Assembly: GCA_017469925.1 (NCBI GenBank)
Contig: JAFUFK010000016.1
Coordinates: 310,001 to 374,000 of the forward strand
DNA: 64,000 nt
Reading direction: 5' to 3'
Source of the DNA: Bacteroidaceae bacterium
GTDB lineage: Bacteria > Bacteroidota > Bacteroidia > Bacteroidales > Bacteroidaceae
A program made the position numbers and the translations under genes. Positions 54,695 through 62,113 of the stretch are shown here, in pieces; positions within the stretch are counted from its first letter, which is position 1; each line of letters opens with the position of its first letter. A model generated the notes under the pieces. It was given only the letters and a program-made list of their open reading frames with translations. It did no database searches and was not told where the DNA came from.

Positions 54695-55677
54695 ATGCGA
54701 CGATTGCTCTCCTTACTCCTAATAGCCTTGGGGCTATCAATGCCAGACGGTCTGTCTGCCCAGCGGGTGCGCTACGGCGTTCCCCTCGATTCCATCCGCC
54801 TCAGCGACCCAGCCATCCTGGCCGACTCCGTGACGCACATGTACTACATGACGGGCACCGGTGGTCAGATGTGGACGAGTCGCGACCTGCGCCTTTGGGA
54901 CGGACCCTTCCGCGTCGCGCAAACCGACCCCGAGGGGTGGATGGGGCCGCGTCCGATGATTTGGGCGGCCGAACTGCATCAGTACAAGGGCAAGTACTAT
55001 TACTTCGCGACGTTTACCAATCGCGACGTCATTGTCAGCGAGTATCGTGGCAACAAGATCGAGCGACGCGCCTCGCAGGTCTTGGTCAGCGACTCGGCAC
55101 GTGGCCCGTATCATCAGTTTGGCGATGCCGCCTACCTGCCAGCCGACCGCCCGACGCTGGACGGCACCTTCTGGGTCGATACCGATGGCCGGCCCTACAT
55201 GGTCTTCTGTGGCGAATGGCTGGCCAACTGGAACGGCACGATTGAGAAGGTGGAGCTGAAGCCCGACCTCAGTGGCGTCGTGGGCGAACCTCAGGTGCTC
55301 TTCCGTGCGAGCGATTCGCCGTGGAGCCGCGAACGCGACGAAGAGGGCAACGTCATCTTTAATAAGGTGACCGATGGTCCTTGGCTGTTCCGCACCGCAA
55401 CAGGCCGCTTGGGCATGCTCTGGACCTCGTGGGTCTATAAGGACTACACGCAGGGCGTGGCCTACTCCCTCAGCGGCACGCTCGACGGACCTTGGGTGCA
55501 GGAGCCCGAGCCCATTACGCCGCCCAACTACGGCCACTCGATGCTCTTCCGCACCTTTGAGGGAGAGTGGATGATGTCCGTCCACCACCACGCCACTGAC
55601 GAAAGGGGGCGCACTCGTCGTACGCCCATCTGTTCCCCATCGACCTCTCGGGCGACAAGTTACGCGTGATATATTAA
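54695..55677 (+). pseudogene. GH43-like glycosidase with a C-terminal frameshift
   Basis: A secreted GH43-type enzyme (signal MRRLLSLLLIALGLSMPDGLSA). Blade motifs: LSDPAILADSVTHMYYM, IWAAELHQYKGKYYYF, LDGTFWVDTDGRPYMVF, FNKVTDGPWLF. The zero-frame reading ends at 55669 with an unlikely Arg/Ser/Pro tail after HHHATDERG. A -1 shift near 55607 (GAAAGGGGG) restores KGAHSSYAHLFPIDLSGDKL and ends at 55677, the expected GH43 ending. Either one A was lost from the A/G run or the sequence has an error. Only the last 20-25 residues are affected, so activity may remain. Confidence 0.72.
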
Positions 55678-55697
55678 GAGAAAGAGTGTTCCTGTCT

Positions 55698-56150
55698 TTA
55701 CTTCGTAAATTGCTTCATGTCCTCCAGCGTGATTGTGCCGGAGATGTTGATGAGGCTTAGTTGTTCGTCGTCCACTTGCAGCAGGGCAAACTCGCTTTTG
55801 CCGTTTTTCAGGGAACGCTGGTAGATGGTGACCTGCTCGCCATCCTCGCTCACGCGCATCATTTCTTCATATTCGTCGCGCTTGTAGGCTGCCAGTGCTG
55901 CCTTCTTGATTTCTGCGGCCAACGACTTTTTTTCGCAGTTGAGGATGCGCACTGCGTCCATTTTACTTGCCATCTTTCCTAACTTCTTATCGCCAATCGA
56001 GGCAAAACCGCCAGCCAGATTCAGCATGGCTTTCGAGATGAAGACGGTGGTCACGTCTTTCGTGTCCTCGTATTTGTCAAAAACTTCTTTCTGTGCATTG
56101 GCCGTCGCGCCGATGAGCACGAGCAGGGCCATCAAAATTATCCTTTTCAT
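55698..56150 (-). CDS. DUF4252 domain protein, copy 1
   Basis: A 150-residue exported protein (MKRIILMALLVLIGATANAQ). The DUF4252 core reads VFISKAMLNLAGG, RILNCEKKSLA, YEEMMRVSEDGEQVTIYQR and SLINISGTITLEDM. The family is found next to ECF sigma operons in Bacteroidota and its role is unknown. This is the last gene of the set DUF4252 - sigma - anti-sigma - DUF4252. It differs from copy 2 (57000-57422) by an extra segment near residues 48-62 (ASIGDKKLGKMASK). Confidence 0.88.
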   Translation of the reverse strand: MKRIILMALLVLIGATANAQKEVFDKYEDTKDVTTVFISKAMLNLAGGFASIGDKKLGKMASKMDAVRILNCEKKSLAAEIKKAALAAYKRDEYEEMMRVSEDGEQVTIYQRSLKNGKSEFALLQVDDEQLSLINISGTITLEDMKQFTK

Positions 56151-56154
56151 ATTC

Positions 56155-56499
56155 CTAATTCTGATTATCGATAAAACTAATTCCTTTGTTAATGCTCTCT
56201 GAGAAGGCCGCGAGGGCGCGCTCTGTCTCGCGTTCGGTGTGCCGGTAGGTCATGAAGGCCAGGCCGAAGAGGATGAGCAGCGAAGCCGCCACACCGCTAA
56301 TCCAGCGCATCATGACCGTGCGCCCGCGTCGTTCGGTGAGCCTTTCCACCTTGTTCCAGCCGTCTATCTGTCGGCTTAGTCGCTCCTCCAGACCCGTCGG
56401 GGCGTTGTCGGCAAAGAACCTGGTCAGTTCCCGTTCCTCCTGCTCCGTCGTCTCGGCGCGGAGGTAATGTTCCAGCTTATCTTCTATATTGTTTTTCAT
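56155..56499 (-). CDS. Probable anti-sigma factor, single membrane span
   Basis: A 114-residue protein with a charged N-terminal helical part (YLRAETTEQEERELTRFFAD) and one membrane helix (WISGVAASLLILFGLAFMTY). The cytosolic helix followed by one span is the layout of small membrane anti-sigma factors. It overlaps the sigma gene by 4 bp. No zinc-binding HxxxCxxC motif is present. The periplasmic end is only about 30 residues, too short for the long anti-sigma type used in SusC-linked signalling. Confidence 0.78.
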   Translation of the reverse strand: MKNNIEDKLEHYLRAETTEQEERELTRFFADNAPTGLEERLSRQIDGWNKVERLTERRGRTVMMRWISGVAASLLILFGLAFMTYRHTERETERALAAFSESINKGISFIDNQN

Positions 56500-56990
56500 A
56501 ATTCACGGTTAAAGTGTTGTCTTATCGCCCGTCGGGCTCGGCTCAGCAGGGCGCGTACGTTTACTTGGGTCAGTCCTGTCGTCTGGGCTATCTCGTCGTA
56601 GTCCCTGTCCTCCACGTCACGCAGGGTGATGACGCGACGCTGGTTCTCGGGCAGTTCGTCAATGAGGCGCCGGACCAGTTCTGCATGGTCGCGCAGTTCG
56701 GCTTCACGGTAGAGGTCGTCGCCTGAGGGTAGGAGGGACGCGTCGGTGGGCAGTGAGGTTTCGGGGTGACGTACACGGCGCAGGTCGAGGAATCGCCTTT
56801 GCACGAGCCTGACGCAATAGGCTTCGGCATTCTGAATCTCGGGAAGCGTGTCGCGTTGTGTCCAGAGTCGGAGGAACACGTCCTGCACCAGGTCTTCTGC
56901 CTCCTGTCGGTTCTCCGTCAGTCGCCATGCCGCCCAGTACATCCGTCGGCTCTGGGGCAGGAAGGTCCTCTTGAACTCGCTCGCTTCCAT
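56496..56990 (-). CDS. ECF-type RNA polymerase sigma factor
   Basis: A 164-residue sigma-70 family protein. Region 2 is YWAAWRLTENRQEAEDLVQDVFLRLW; region 4 is LPENQRRVITLRDVEDRDYDEIAQ followed by a helix-turn-helix (TGLTQVNVRALLSRARRAI). It is the second gene of the four-gene set, 9 bp after copy 2 of DUF4252 and overlapping the anti-sigma gene. It probably controls its own operon and perhaps other surface-stress genes. Confidence 0.93.
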   Translation of the reverse strand: MEASEFKRTFLPQSRRMYWAAWRLTENRQEAEDLVQDVFLRLWTQRDTLPEIQNAEAYCVRLVQRRFLDLRRVRHPETSLPTDASLLPSGDDLYREAELRDHAELVRRLIDELPENQRRVITLRDVEDRDYDEIAQTTGLTQVNVRALLSRARRAIRQHFNREL

Positions 56991-56999
56991 TCCCTCGGT

Positions 57000-57422
57000 T
57001 TAGTCAAGCATGTCGTTTATGGCGTTTAATTCCTCCAACGAGAGGTTGCCCGTCACGTTCACAAGGGCCAGTTCGTCGTCCATGGCCAGGATGGCGTACT
57101 CGTTCTTGTTGCCCTTTAGGGGGCGGTGGTAGATAATCACCTGCTCGTCCCCGTCCTTCACACGCATCATCTCTTCGTAGCCGTCCCGTTTGTAGGCGGT
57201 CAGGGCATCAGCCTTTATCTTCAAGGCCACGTCCTTCCTTTCGCAGGTCATCACGCGCAGGCCGCTCACCTTGTCGCCCAGCGATGCCATGCGCATCAAG
57301 AACTTGGGGATGCGAATTGTAGTCACGCCCTCCGCATCCTGATATTTCTGGAACACATCCTTTTGTGCCTGGGCTCCCAAGCTCATCAGCGCGAGCAGGG
57401 CCACCATCATAATCCTTTTCAT
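57000..57422 (-). CDS. DUF4252 domain protein, copy 2
   Basis: A 140-residue exported protein (MKRIMMVALLALMSLGAQAQ). It parallels copy 1: VTTIRIPKFLMRMA, RVMTCERKDVALK, YEEMMRVKDGDEQVIIYHR and ALVNVTGNLSLEEL. It is the first gene of the operon, 9 bp before the sigma gene. Two paralogs flanking a sigma/anti-sigma pair suggest a sensor or effector role, not shown by sequence. Confidence 0.88.
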   Translation of the reverse strand: MKRIMMVALLALMSLGAQAQKDVFQKYQDAEGVTTIRIPKFLMRMASLGDKVSGLRVMTCERKDVALKIKADALTAYKRDGYEEMMRVKDGDEQVIIYHRPLKGNKNEYAILAMDDELALVNVTGNLSLEELNAINDMLD

Positions 57423-57525
57423 TGTCTTTCGTCTTTAGATTGTTTGTCCGTTTCGAGAACGCTCTCAACTATTCAGACGAAGTGGCGCCGCGTTTTGTGA
57501 CACGAGGTGACAGATTTTCGCTATA

Positions 57526-57870
57526 TTAGAATGGTTGTGATATACTTTTCAGTCGTTCGAGAACACGGAATATTTGGTTCCGAGGATAGTTGCCTCGTTC
57601 CAAATAATGCCGTTCCTCGTCCATCCATAAATAATCAACTACTTTCTTAATATCAGACAAAATCTCTTCCGTTAGCAAAGGTTGTACAATAAATTCCGCA
57701 GTTGAGAAATGTGCCTCAGTTATCCATAGGTTGTTTTCAAGCAAGTTTTTGACAGCCTCTTGTTTGTTTTTACCGTTGGCACACCCTAATACTTGACAAT
57801 TTTCAACCTCCACCACTTCATTAGGGGCAGTGGTATGTCCCTCGGTGGTATATATAATGTATTTATTCAT
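57526..57870 (-). CDS. Hypothetical protein next to the DpnI-type gene
   Basis: A 114-residue protein of unknown family (MNKYIIYTTEGHTTAPNEVVEVENCQ in two parts, then NGKNKQEAVKNLLENNLW). It looks cytosolic, with alpha/beta character and no metal or catalytic motif. Its start is 2 bp after the stop of the endonuclease gene, so it is translated from the same message. Base use is clearly more AT-rich than the neighbouring genes, like the endonuclease, which suggests they arrived together. Confidence 0.7.
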   Translation of the reverse strand: MNKYIIYTTEGHTTAPNEVVEVENCQVLGCANGKNKQEAVKNLLENNLWITEAHFSTAEFIVQPLLTEEILSDIKKVVDYLWMDEERHYLERGNYPRNQIFRVLERLKSISQPF

Positions 57871-57872
57871 AG

Positions 57873-58643
57873 TTATAGTTTCTTATAATGCCCCGGCTTT
57901 GTAAATTCAATAAATCCCTTATCTCTGAGATATTGTAATTGTTGGCGAATTTTGTCACGGATAAAGTTGTTGTCAGGGTGTTTCGCTTGTAATTCATCAG
58001 CAAAAGCATAGACCTGATTTAAGGTGAATGCATTATCGGGAATTCGTTCTACACACTTCAATACATCCATTAGCCAGCCTCGACCGTCCAGTCTTGAGGT
58101 TTGTAGTGAGAGTGTCCGTTGATATCGCTCTACCACTCGTTCTTTATCTTCCTCCACTCCATTTCGGACAATGAATATTCGGCCACTTTCTGGGATGTTT
58201 CCTATTTCGATATTACATCCTACCCAACCAGCTCTTCGAGCCGTATCCTTTAAGGGAGGACGTTTCTCTATAATCTCGGGAACAAAGAAATAGTTGGGAA
58301 TAATGAGCAAATTATTTACGGTCCAATTGGTGTAAGTCATTACGAATAGGTGGGGATTACGAAACGATGTAATGCGGTCTATCATAGTGCGGTATGCGCC
58401 ATCTGCAATCTTATGTCCTATAGTAGCTGTCTTGCTCTCTTTACTCTTTAACTCGAAATCTGATTTGCATCTTTCGCAGAAGAAGTCTGCCACGGGTCTG
58501 TTGGCTTCATAGTGACCAAGTATTGTAGCACCACATACAGGACAATACATGTTGTGAGCCAGCCAGTCCTCGGTCAGTACACGTGATATTTGTGAAGCAC
58601 TTTTATATCCCTTCTCCAACTCTATATTAAAGTGTAAATCCAT
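57873..58643 (-). CDS. DpnI-type methyl-dependent restriction endonuclease
   Basis: A 256-residue protein matching DpnI along its length. DpnI cuts GATC only when adenine is methylated. Start ATG 58643 gives MDLHFNIELEKGYKS, as in DpnI; the TTG at 58661 is not needed. A zinc site is formed by Cys34, Cys37, Cys56 and Cys59 (CPVCG, CERC). The PD-(D/E)xK site is Asp53 in RPVADFF and Glu64-Leu-Lys66 in FELKSK. TARRAGWVGCNIEI is a further family block. The C-terminal winged helix ends FIRDKIRQQLQYLRDKGFIEF. A truncated dam gene lies just upstream, and a 114-aa gene follows. Confidence 0.93.
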   Translation of the reverse strand: MDLHFNIELEKGYKSASQISRVLTEDWLAHNMYCPVCGATILGHYEANRPVADFFCERCKSDFELKSKESKTATIGHKIADGAYRTMIDRITSFRNPHLFVMTYTNWTVNNLLIIPNYFFVPEIIEKRPPLKDTARRAGWVGCNIEIGNIPESGRIFIVRNGVEEDKERVVERYQRTLSLQTSRLDGRGWLMDVLKCVERIPDNAFTLNQVYAFADELQAKHPDNNFIRDKIRQQLQYLRDKGFIEFTKPGHYKKL

Positions 58644-58685
58644 GTTTTCTCTATTTAACAAGGCATAGAAATCTTTAATTCCTGT

Positions 58686-58859
58686 TCAATTCAGAAAGCG
58701 CTGCAACATAAAGAACAGCATGGCACCACCGCCCACGAAAGGTTCCACATAGGTGAATGGTTCGTGTTCTAACTCGGCAGGCAACAAAGATTCCAACTGC
58801 CAGAGAAGTTGACCTTTTCCACCTACCCATTTAATGAATGGACTTGCTTTTCTTTTCAT
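58686..58859 (-). pseudogene. Truncated DNA adenine methylase (dam-type) N-terminus
   Basis: A 57-codon reading frame, MKRKASPFIKWVGGKGQLLW, then FTYVEPFVGGGAMLFFML, ending RFLN and a stop. FIKWVGGKGQLL and EPFVGGGAMLF are the two SAM-binding motifs at the start of Dam/DpnM-type methylases, which are normally about 270-285 residues. The rest, including DPPY, is gone. It lies 42 bp upstream of the DpnI-type gene, same strand. It looks like the remnant of a GATC-methylating cassette that is incompatible with DpnI activity. Confidence 0.85.
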
Positions 58860-58872
58860 GCGTCATTGGCAG

Positions 58873-59268
58873 TTATAGTTCCCGCTTCAGCCTTACTGTC
58901 ACTTCCTGCGCCCAGGTGGCATCGCGACCGACGGGCAGGTGCAGCGTGCGTTCCCGCGTGGCGAGCACGATTTGGTAGTCGTTGGGGAAGTAGGGGATGG
59001 CAGCGTTGTTGAAGGTCACGTCCCTGATGTCCTGCTTCGTGATGCGCTGTCCGTTGTAGATGATGTGGTCGGCATAGACGAGGATGGCTCCGTCGGGTTC
59101 GTTGCCGCGCAGAGGGTCAAGTACAATGATGTCGTTGGGTTCTCCGTTCACGTCTATAAGGTCATCGAGGGTCGGGCGCGGTGCCTCGTCCTTCTTTTTC
59201 TTGTTTAGGTACACGCCGCCCAAGGGCAGGCACAGGGCGACGGCAATGATGAAGAGTAAAAGTGTCAT
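58873..59268 (-). CDS. Membrane-anchored protein of unknown function
   Basis: A 131-residue protein with one N-terminal membrane helix (MTLLLFIIAVALCLPLGGVYL) and a soluble beta-rich part (DDIIVLDPLRGNEPDG-like, ILVYADHIIYNGQRITKQDI, YQIVLATRERTLHLPVG) that could be a PH-like fold. It starts 15 bp after the GH31 stop, so it may be co-transcribed. Its 3' end lies 13 bp from the dam remnant, the edge of the AT-richer island. Confidence 0.7.
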   Translation of the reverse strand: MTLLLFIIAVALCLPLGGVYLNKKKKDEAPRPTLDDLIDVNGEPNDIIVLDPLRGNEPDGAILVYADHIIYNGQRITKQDIRDVTFNNAAIPYFPNDYQIVLATRERTLHLPVGRDATWAQEVTVRLKREL

Positions 59269-59283
59269 TGACGTGCTTTTATA

Positions 59284-61650
59284 TTACAATTTAATGCTTA
59301 CGGCCTTGCCCTCGTAGGTGACCGTCTTCACGTCCTGGTGGCCGGCGAGGCGGATGCGGAAGGTGCGCTGCTGGAGCATGCCAGGGAACTGGCCCTCGCG
59401 GCGGCCGATGGTGAGTTGGTGCTTCTTGTCGTTCCACTGGAAACGGATGGTCGAGCGCTGGCCCTGCTCGTATCGGTACGAGTCGCCCTCGTCCTCATAG
59501 AGCTCGAACTTAGCATCCTCGCCCGGATAGACACGGATTTCGAGGTCGTCCCACTGACGCTCCTGGGCGTATTGCATAACGGGGGCCAGGGGCAGGATAG
59601 AGCCCGCGCGTACCATCATCGGGGTGTCGCCGAGCGTGGTCCTGAGTGTAACCTCCTGACCGCCCTGGTGGGGTTGCTCCGTCAGGAAGTCGTACCACGT
59701 GGTGCCCTTGGGGAGGTAGCGGGTGATGGCCTTGGGCTGACTGAAGTCAACCGCATTGGCCGGGCGCGTGTCTTCCGTAGTGTATTGCGGACGCACTACG
59801 GGCAGGGCCAGGATGCTCCGGCCGAAGAGGAACTCGTCGCCCAGGTCCCACGTGCGCTGGTCCTCGGGGAAGTCATAGACGAGTGCGCGCATGAAGCTGT
59901 CGCCCTCGTGGCTTACGGCCCAGGCCGTGCTATAGATGTAGGGCATGAGCTGGTAGCGCAGGCGTATGGTCTGCTCTATGGCATCGAAGGCGGGTTCTCC
60001 ACGCCGGCCAAACTGGTATATCTCGCGCGGTGCGTCGGCCCCATGGCTTCGGAAGACGGGACAGAAGAGTCCGAACTGCATCCAGCGGACGTACAACTCC
60101 TGATAGTTAGGATTCTTGGGTGCGTTGCTACCGCCATAGCGGCCGCAGAAGAAGCCGCCGATGTCGGTGTTTATGTAGGGCGCGCCCGTCATCGTATAGT
60201 TGAGGCATAGGGGTATCTGGCGGCGCAGGACGTCCCACGACGAGGTGATGTCGCCGCTCCACAGGCCGCCTGCGTAGCGTTGCTGTCCGGCGAAGGCTGA
60301 GCGTGTCATGATGAACACGCGCTTGTCCCCGGTCGTCCGGCGCTGGTTGTCATAGACTCCGCCTACGGAGGCCAGGGGGAAGGCGTTGCGATGCGAGCGC
60401 CACGTGCCCTGAGCCGCTATGCCCAGCGAGGGCGACGCCCCGACGGGGCGGTTGTAGTCCTCGTCCTTCGGACCCACGTAGTCGGGGTCGGTCGAGTCCA
60501 TCCACCAGGCATCGACGCCATAGTCGAGCAGTTTCCTGAGGTACTTCCAGTAGATGTTGCGCGCCTCCTGGCTATAGGGGTCATAGACGCGCACGCCGCT
60601 CGGGTACTCCCGCTTCGGGGGCCAGATACCCGAGCCGCTTTGCGGCCACGTCTCGAAGTCGAAGAGCAGGCCCTTCTCGTCCAGTTCCTTGTACTGGTGG
60701 GTCATAGGTCCGAAGCTGGCCCAGATACTAATCATCAGGTGGGCATTCTGCTCGTGTACGCGCTTGACCATACGCTCTCCGTCGGCAAACTCCTCGTTGA
60801 GGAAGTCCATTGCATTCCACAGATAGTTCGAGCCCCAGTATTGCCAGTCCTGGATGATACCGTCGAGGGGCACCCCGTTCTGGCGGTGCCAATCGACGAC
60901 CTCAAGGAGTTCGCGACTCGACTTATAGCGTTCGCGGCACTGCCAGTAGCCGTAGGTCCACAGGGGCATAAGCGGAGCCTGGCCCGACAGCTGGCGCATC
61001 AGGCGGTTCACCCCGTCGGCCGACTCTCCGTACATAAAGTAGTAGTCCACTCTCTCGCCAGTCTCGGGCGCGAAGGTCATGCCCTCCCCGTTGTCCACAA
61101 AGTCGGCCCGCGAGTAATGGTCCCAGTAGATGCCCCAGCCCTTTAGGGACTGGACGACGTACTGAAAGTCCTCCAGGTTCGACTGCTCCATCATCCGCCG
61201 CTCCGTGCCTCGGCGGTTCATCCGTCCGTCCTGCATGGCCCCCAGGCCATAGATGGGTTCGTCGGGGGAGAGCATGTAGGTCACCGTCGGGCGCGGCTCC
61301 AGTCCGCACGTCTTCTCCTTTAGTAATAAGGAAGCACGCGCGCGCGAGGCGAAGCTCACGAGTCCCGTCCTTTGGTCGATGGTGGCCGAGAGTTGGCTGC
61401 TTTGGGCCGTAGTCTCCGTGGCCGAGTGCCGGACGCTGACCTTCAGGTCGCGCTGGGGTTCCAGGGTCACGACAAGGCTCCGCGCGGGCTCCTTCGCCTG
61501 GGCGGTGGTGTGCTCTACGCGCACGATGGTGGGCGAGAGGAAGGTCAGGCGTGTCACGCCCCCCGGTGTCTCTACGCTGATGGGCAGGTTCTCGGCGTGT
61601 GCTCCCAGGGCGATGGCCACGAGCAGCAGCAGGCTTGCGATTCGTCTCAT
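59284..61650 (-). CDS. GH31 family alpha-glycosidase (alpha-xylosidase/glucosidase type)
   Basis: A 788-residue exported enzyme (MRRIASLLLLVAIALGAHA). An N-terminal beta-sandwich ends with EPIYGLGAMQDGRMNRRG; the barrel has GIIQDWQYWGSNYLW, the nucleophile Asp in DAWWMDSTDPDYVG and the acid Asp in the FRSHGAD-ITSSWDVLR region. A C-terminal beta domain with DEFLFGRSILALPVV follows. GH31 members cut alpha-glucose, alpha-xylose or alpha-galactose; the STDPD form is common in xylosidase-like clades. Upstream lies TATATTTGT at 61689-61697 and array D. Confidence 0.92.
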   Translation of the reverse strand: MRRIASLLLLVAIALGAHAENLPISVETPGGVTRLTFLSPTIVRVEHTTAQAKEPARSLVVTLEPQRDLKVSVRHSATETTAQSSQLSATIDQRTGLVSFASRARASLLLKEKTCGLEPRPTVTYMLSPDEPIYGLGAMQDGRMNRRGTERRMMEQSNLEDFQYVVQSLKGWGIYWDHYSRADFVDNGEGMTFAPETGERVDYYFMYGESADGVNRLMRQLSGQAPLMPLWTYGYWQCRERYKSSRELLEVVDWHRQNGVPLDGIIQDWQYWGSNYLWNAMDFLNEEFADGERMVKRVHEQNAHLMISIWASFGPMTHQYKELDEKGLLFDFETWPQSGSGIWPPKREYPSGVRVYDPYSQEARNIYWKYLRKLLDYGVDAWWMDSTDPDYVGPKDEDYNRPVGASPSLGIAAQGTWRSHRNAFPLASVGGVYDNQRRTTGDKRVFIMTRSAFAGQQRYAGGLWSGDITSSWDVLRRQIPLCLNYTMTGAPYINTDIGGFFCGRYGGSNAPKNPNYQELYVRWMQFGLFCPVFRSHGADAPREIYQFGRRGEPAFDAIEQTIRLRYQLMPYIYSTAWAVSHEGDSFMRALVYDFPEDQRTWDLGDEFLFGRSILALPVVRPQYTTEDTRPANAVDFSQPKAITRYLPKGTTWYDFLTEQPHQGGQEVTLRTTLGDTPMMVRAGSILPLAPVMQYAQERQWDDLEIRVYPGEDAKFELYEDEGDSYRYEQGQRSTIRFQWNDKKHQLTIGRREGQFPGMLQQRTFRIRLAGHQDVKTVTYEGKAVSIKL

Positions 61651-61748
61651 AGTGGATTGGGTTTTATGGTTTCAGATTGTTTTCGCTCACAAATATACGC
61701 ATTTTTCCGCACACCGCCACACGTTTCGCCCAGAATCCTTCGTCGCCG

Positions 61749-62078
61749 CCGGCCAAGCGCCTGGGCGGTGGGGGCGGAACGCCTAATAGTCCGGCCCCGA
61801 ACGCCTAATAGTTCAGCCTCGAACGCCTAATAGTTTGAGCCAAAAGATATATATGTTAGCGGAAACGGATAACTATCTTATCGCAATAAGATAGTTATCT
61901 TTCAGGCAAAAGATAGTTATCTTACACCTGTAAGATAGTTATCTTATCTCATGAAGACCTAAGAGATTTCGAGCGAAGACCTAAGAGATTGCGGCCAAAC
62001 GCCTAAGAGATTTCGGCCAAACGCCTAAGAGATTGTGACCGAAGGCATAGGTGTCCCTGGCCAAACGCCTAAGAGCCT
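61749..62078 (-). repeat. 22-bp lattice array D, fifteen rows in three blocks
   Basis: Fifteen 22-bp rows in one unbroken register. Block 1 (61749-61836): four rows with ACGCCTAATAG, the first degenerate. Block 2 (61837-61946): five rows with AAGATAGTTATCTT or degenerate forms, at 61844, 61866, 61888, 61910 and 61932. Block 3 (61947-62078): six rows with CCTAAGAGATT, the fifth degenerate. Many rows share GGCCAAA in the first half, as in GCGGCCAAACGCC. Blocks 1 and 3 stay in phase across block 2. Read on the minus strand, CTTAG falls in the same columns as in the head rows of A and B, ahead of the palindromes. The array fills most of the 463-bp gap between the kinase and GH31. Confidence 0.85.
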
Positions 62079-62113
62079 TTGGCCAGGCATGGGGGCGCCC
62101 AGTTGGGGACGCC

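Noticed and set aside
55604-55615. Programmed -1 frameshift in the GH43 gene
   Set aside because: The sequence GAAAGGGGG does not present a standard X XXY YYZ slippery heptamer in the zero frame, and GH43 genes are not known to use one.
58643-58661. TTG start for the DpnI-type gene
   Set aside because: DpnI begins at the position of the ATG at 58643, and the extra residues match nothing.
57526-58859. Complete mobile element around the DpnI-type genes
   Set aside because: No integrase, transposase, inverted repeats or target duplication is visible; only the base composition and the dam fragment suggest transfer.
61749-62078. Plasmid-type iteron origin
   Set aside because: 22-bp direct repeats do occur in iteron origins, but no replication initiator gene is near any array and the repeats differ between loci. 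All flanking genes are chromosomal.
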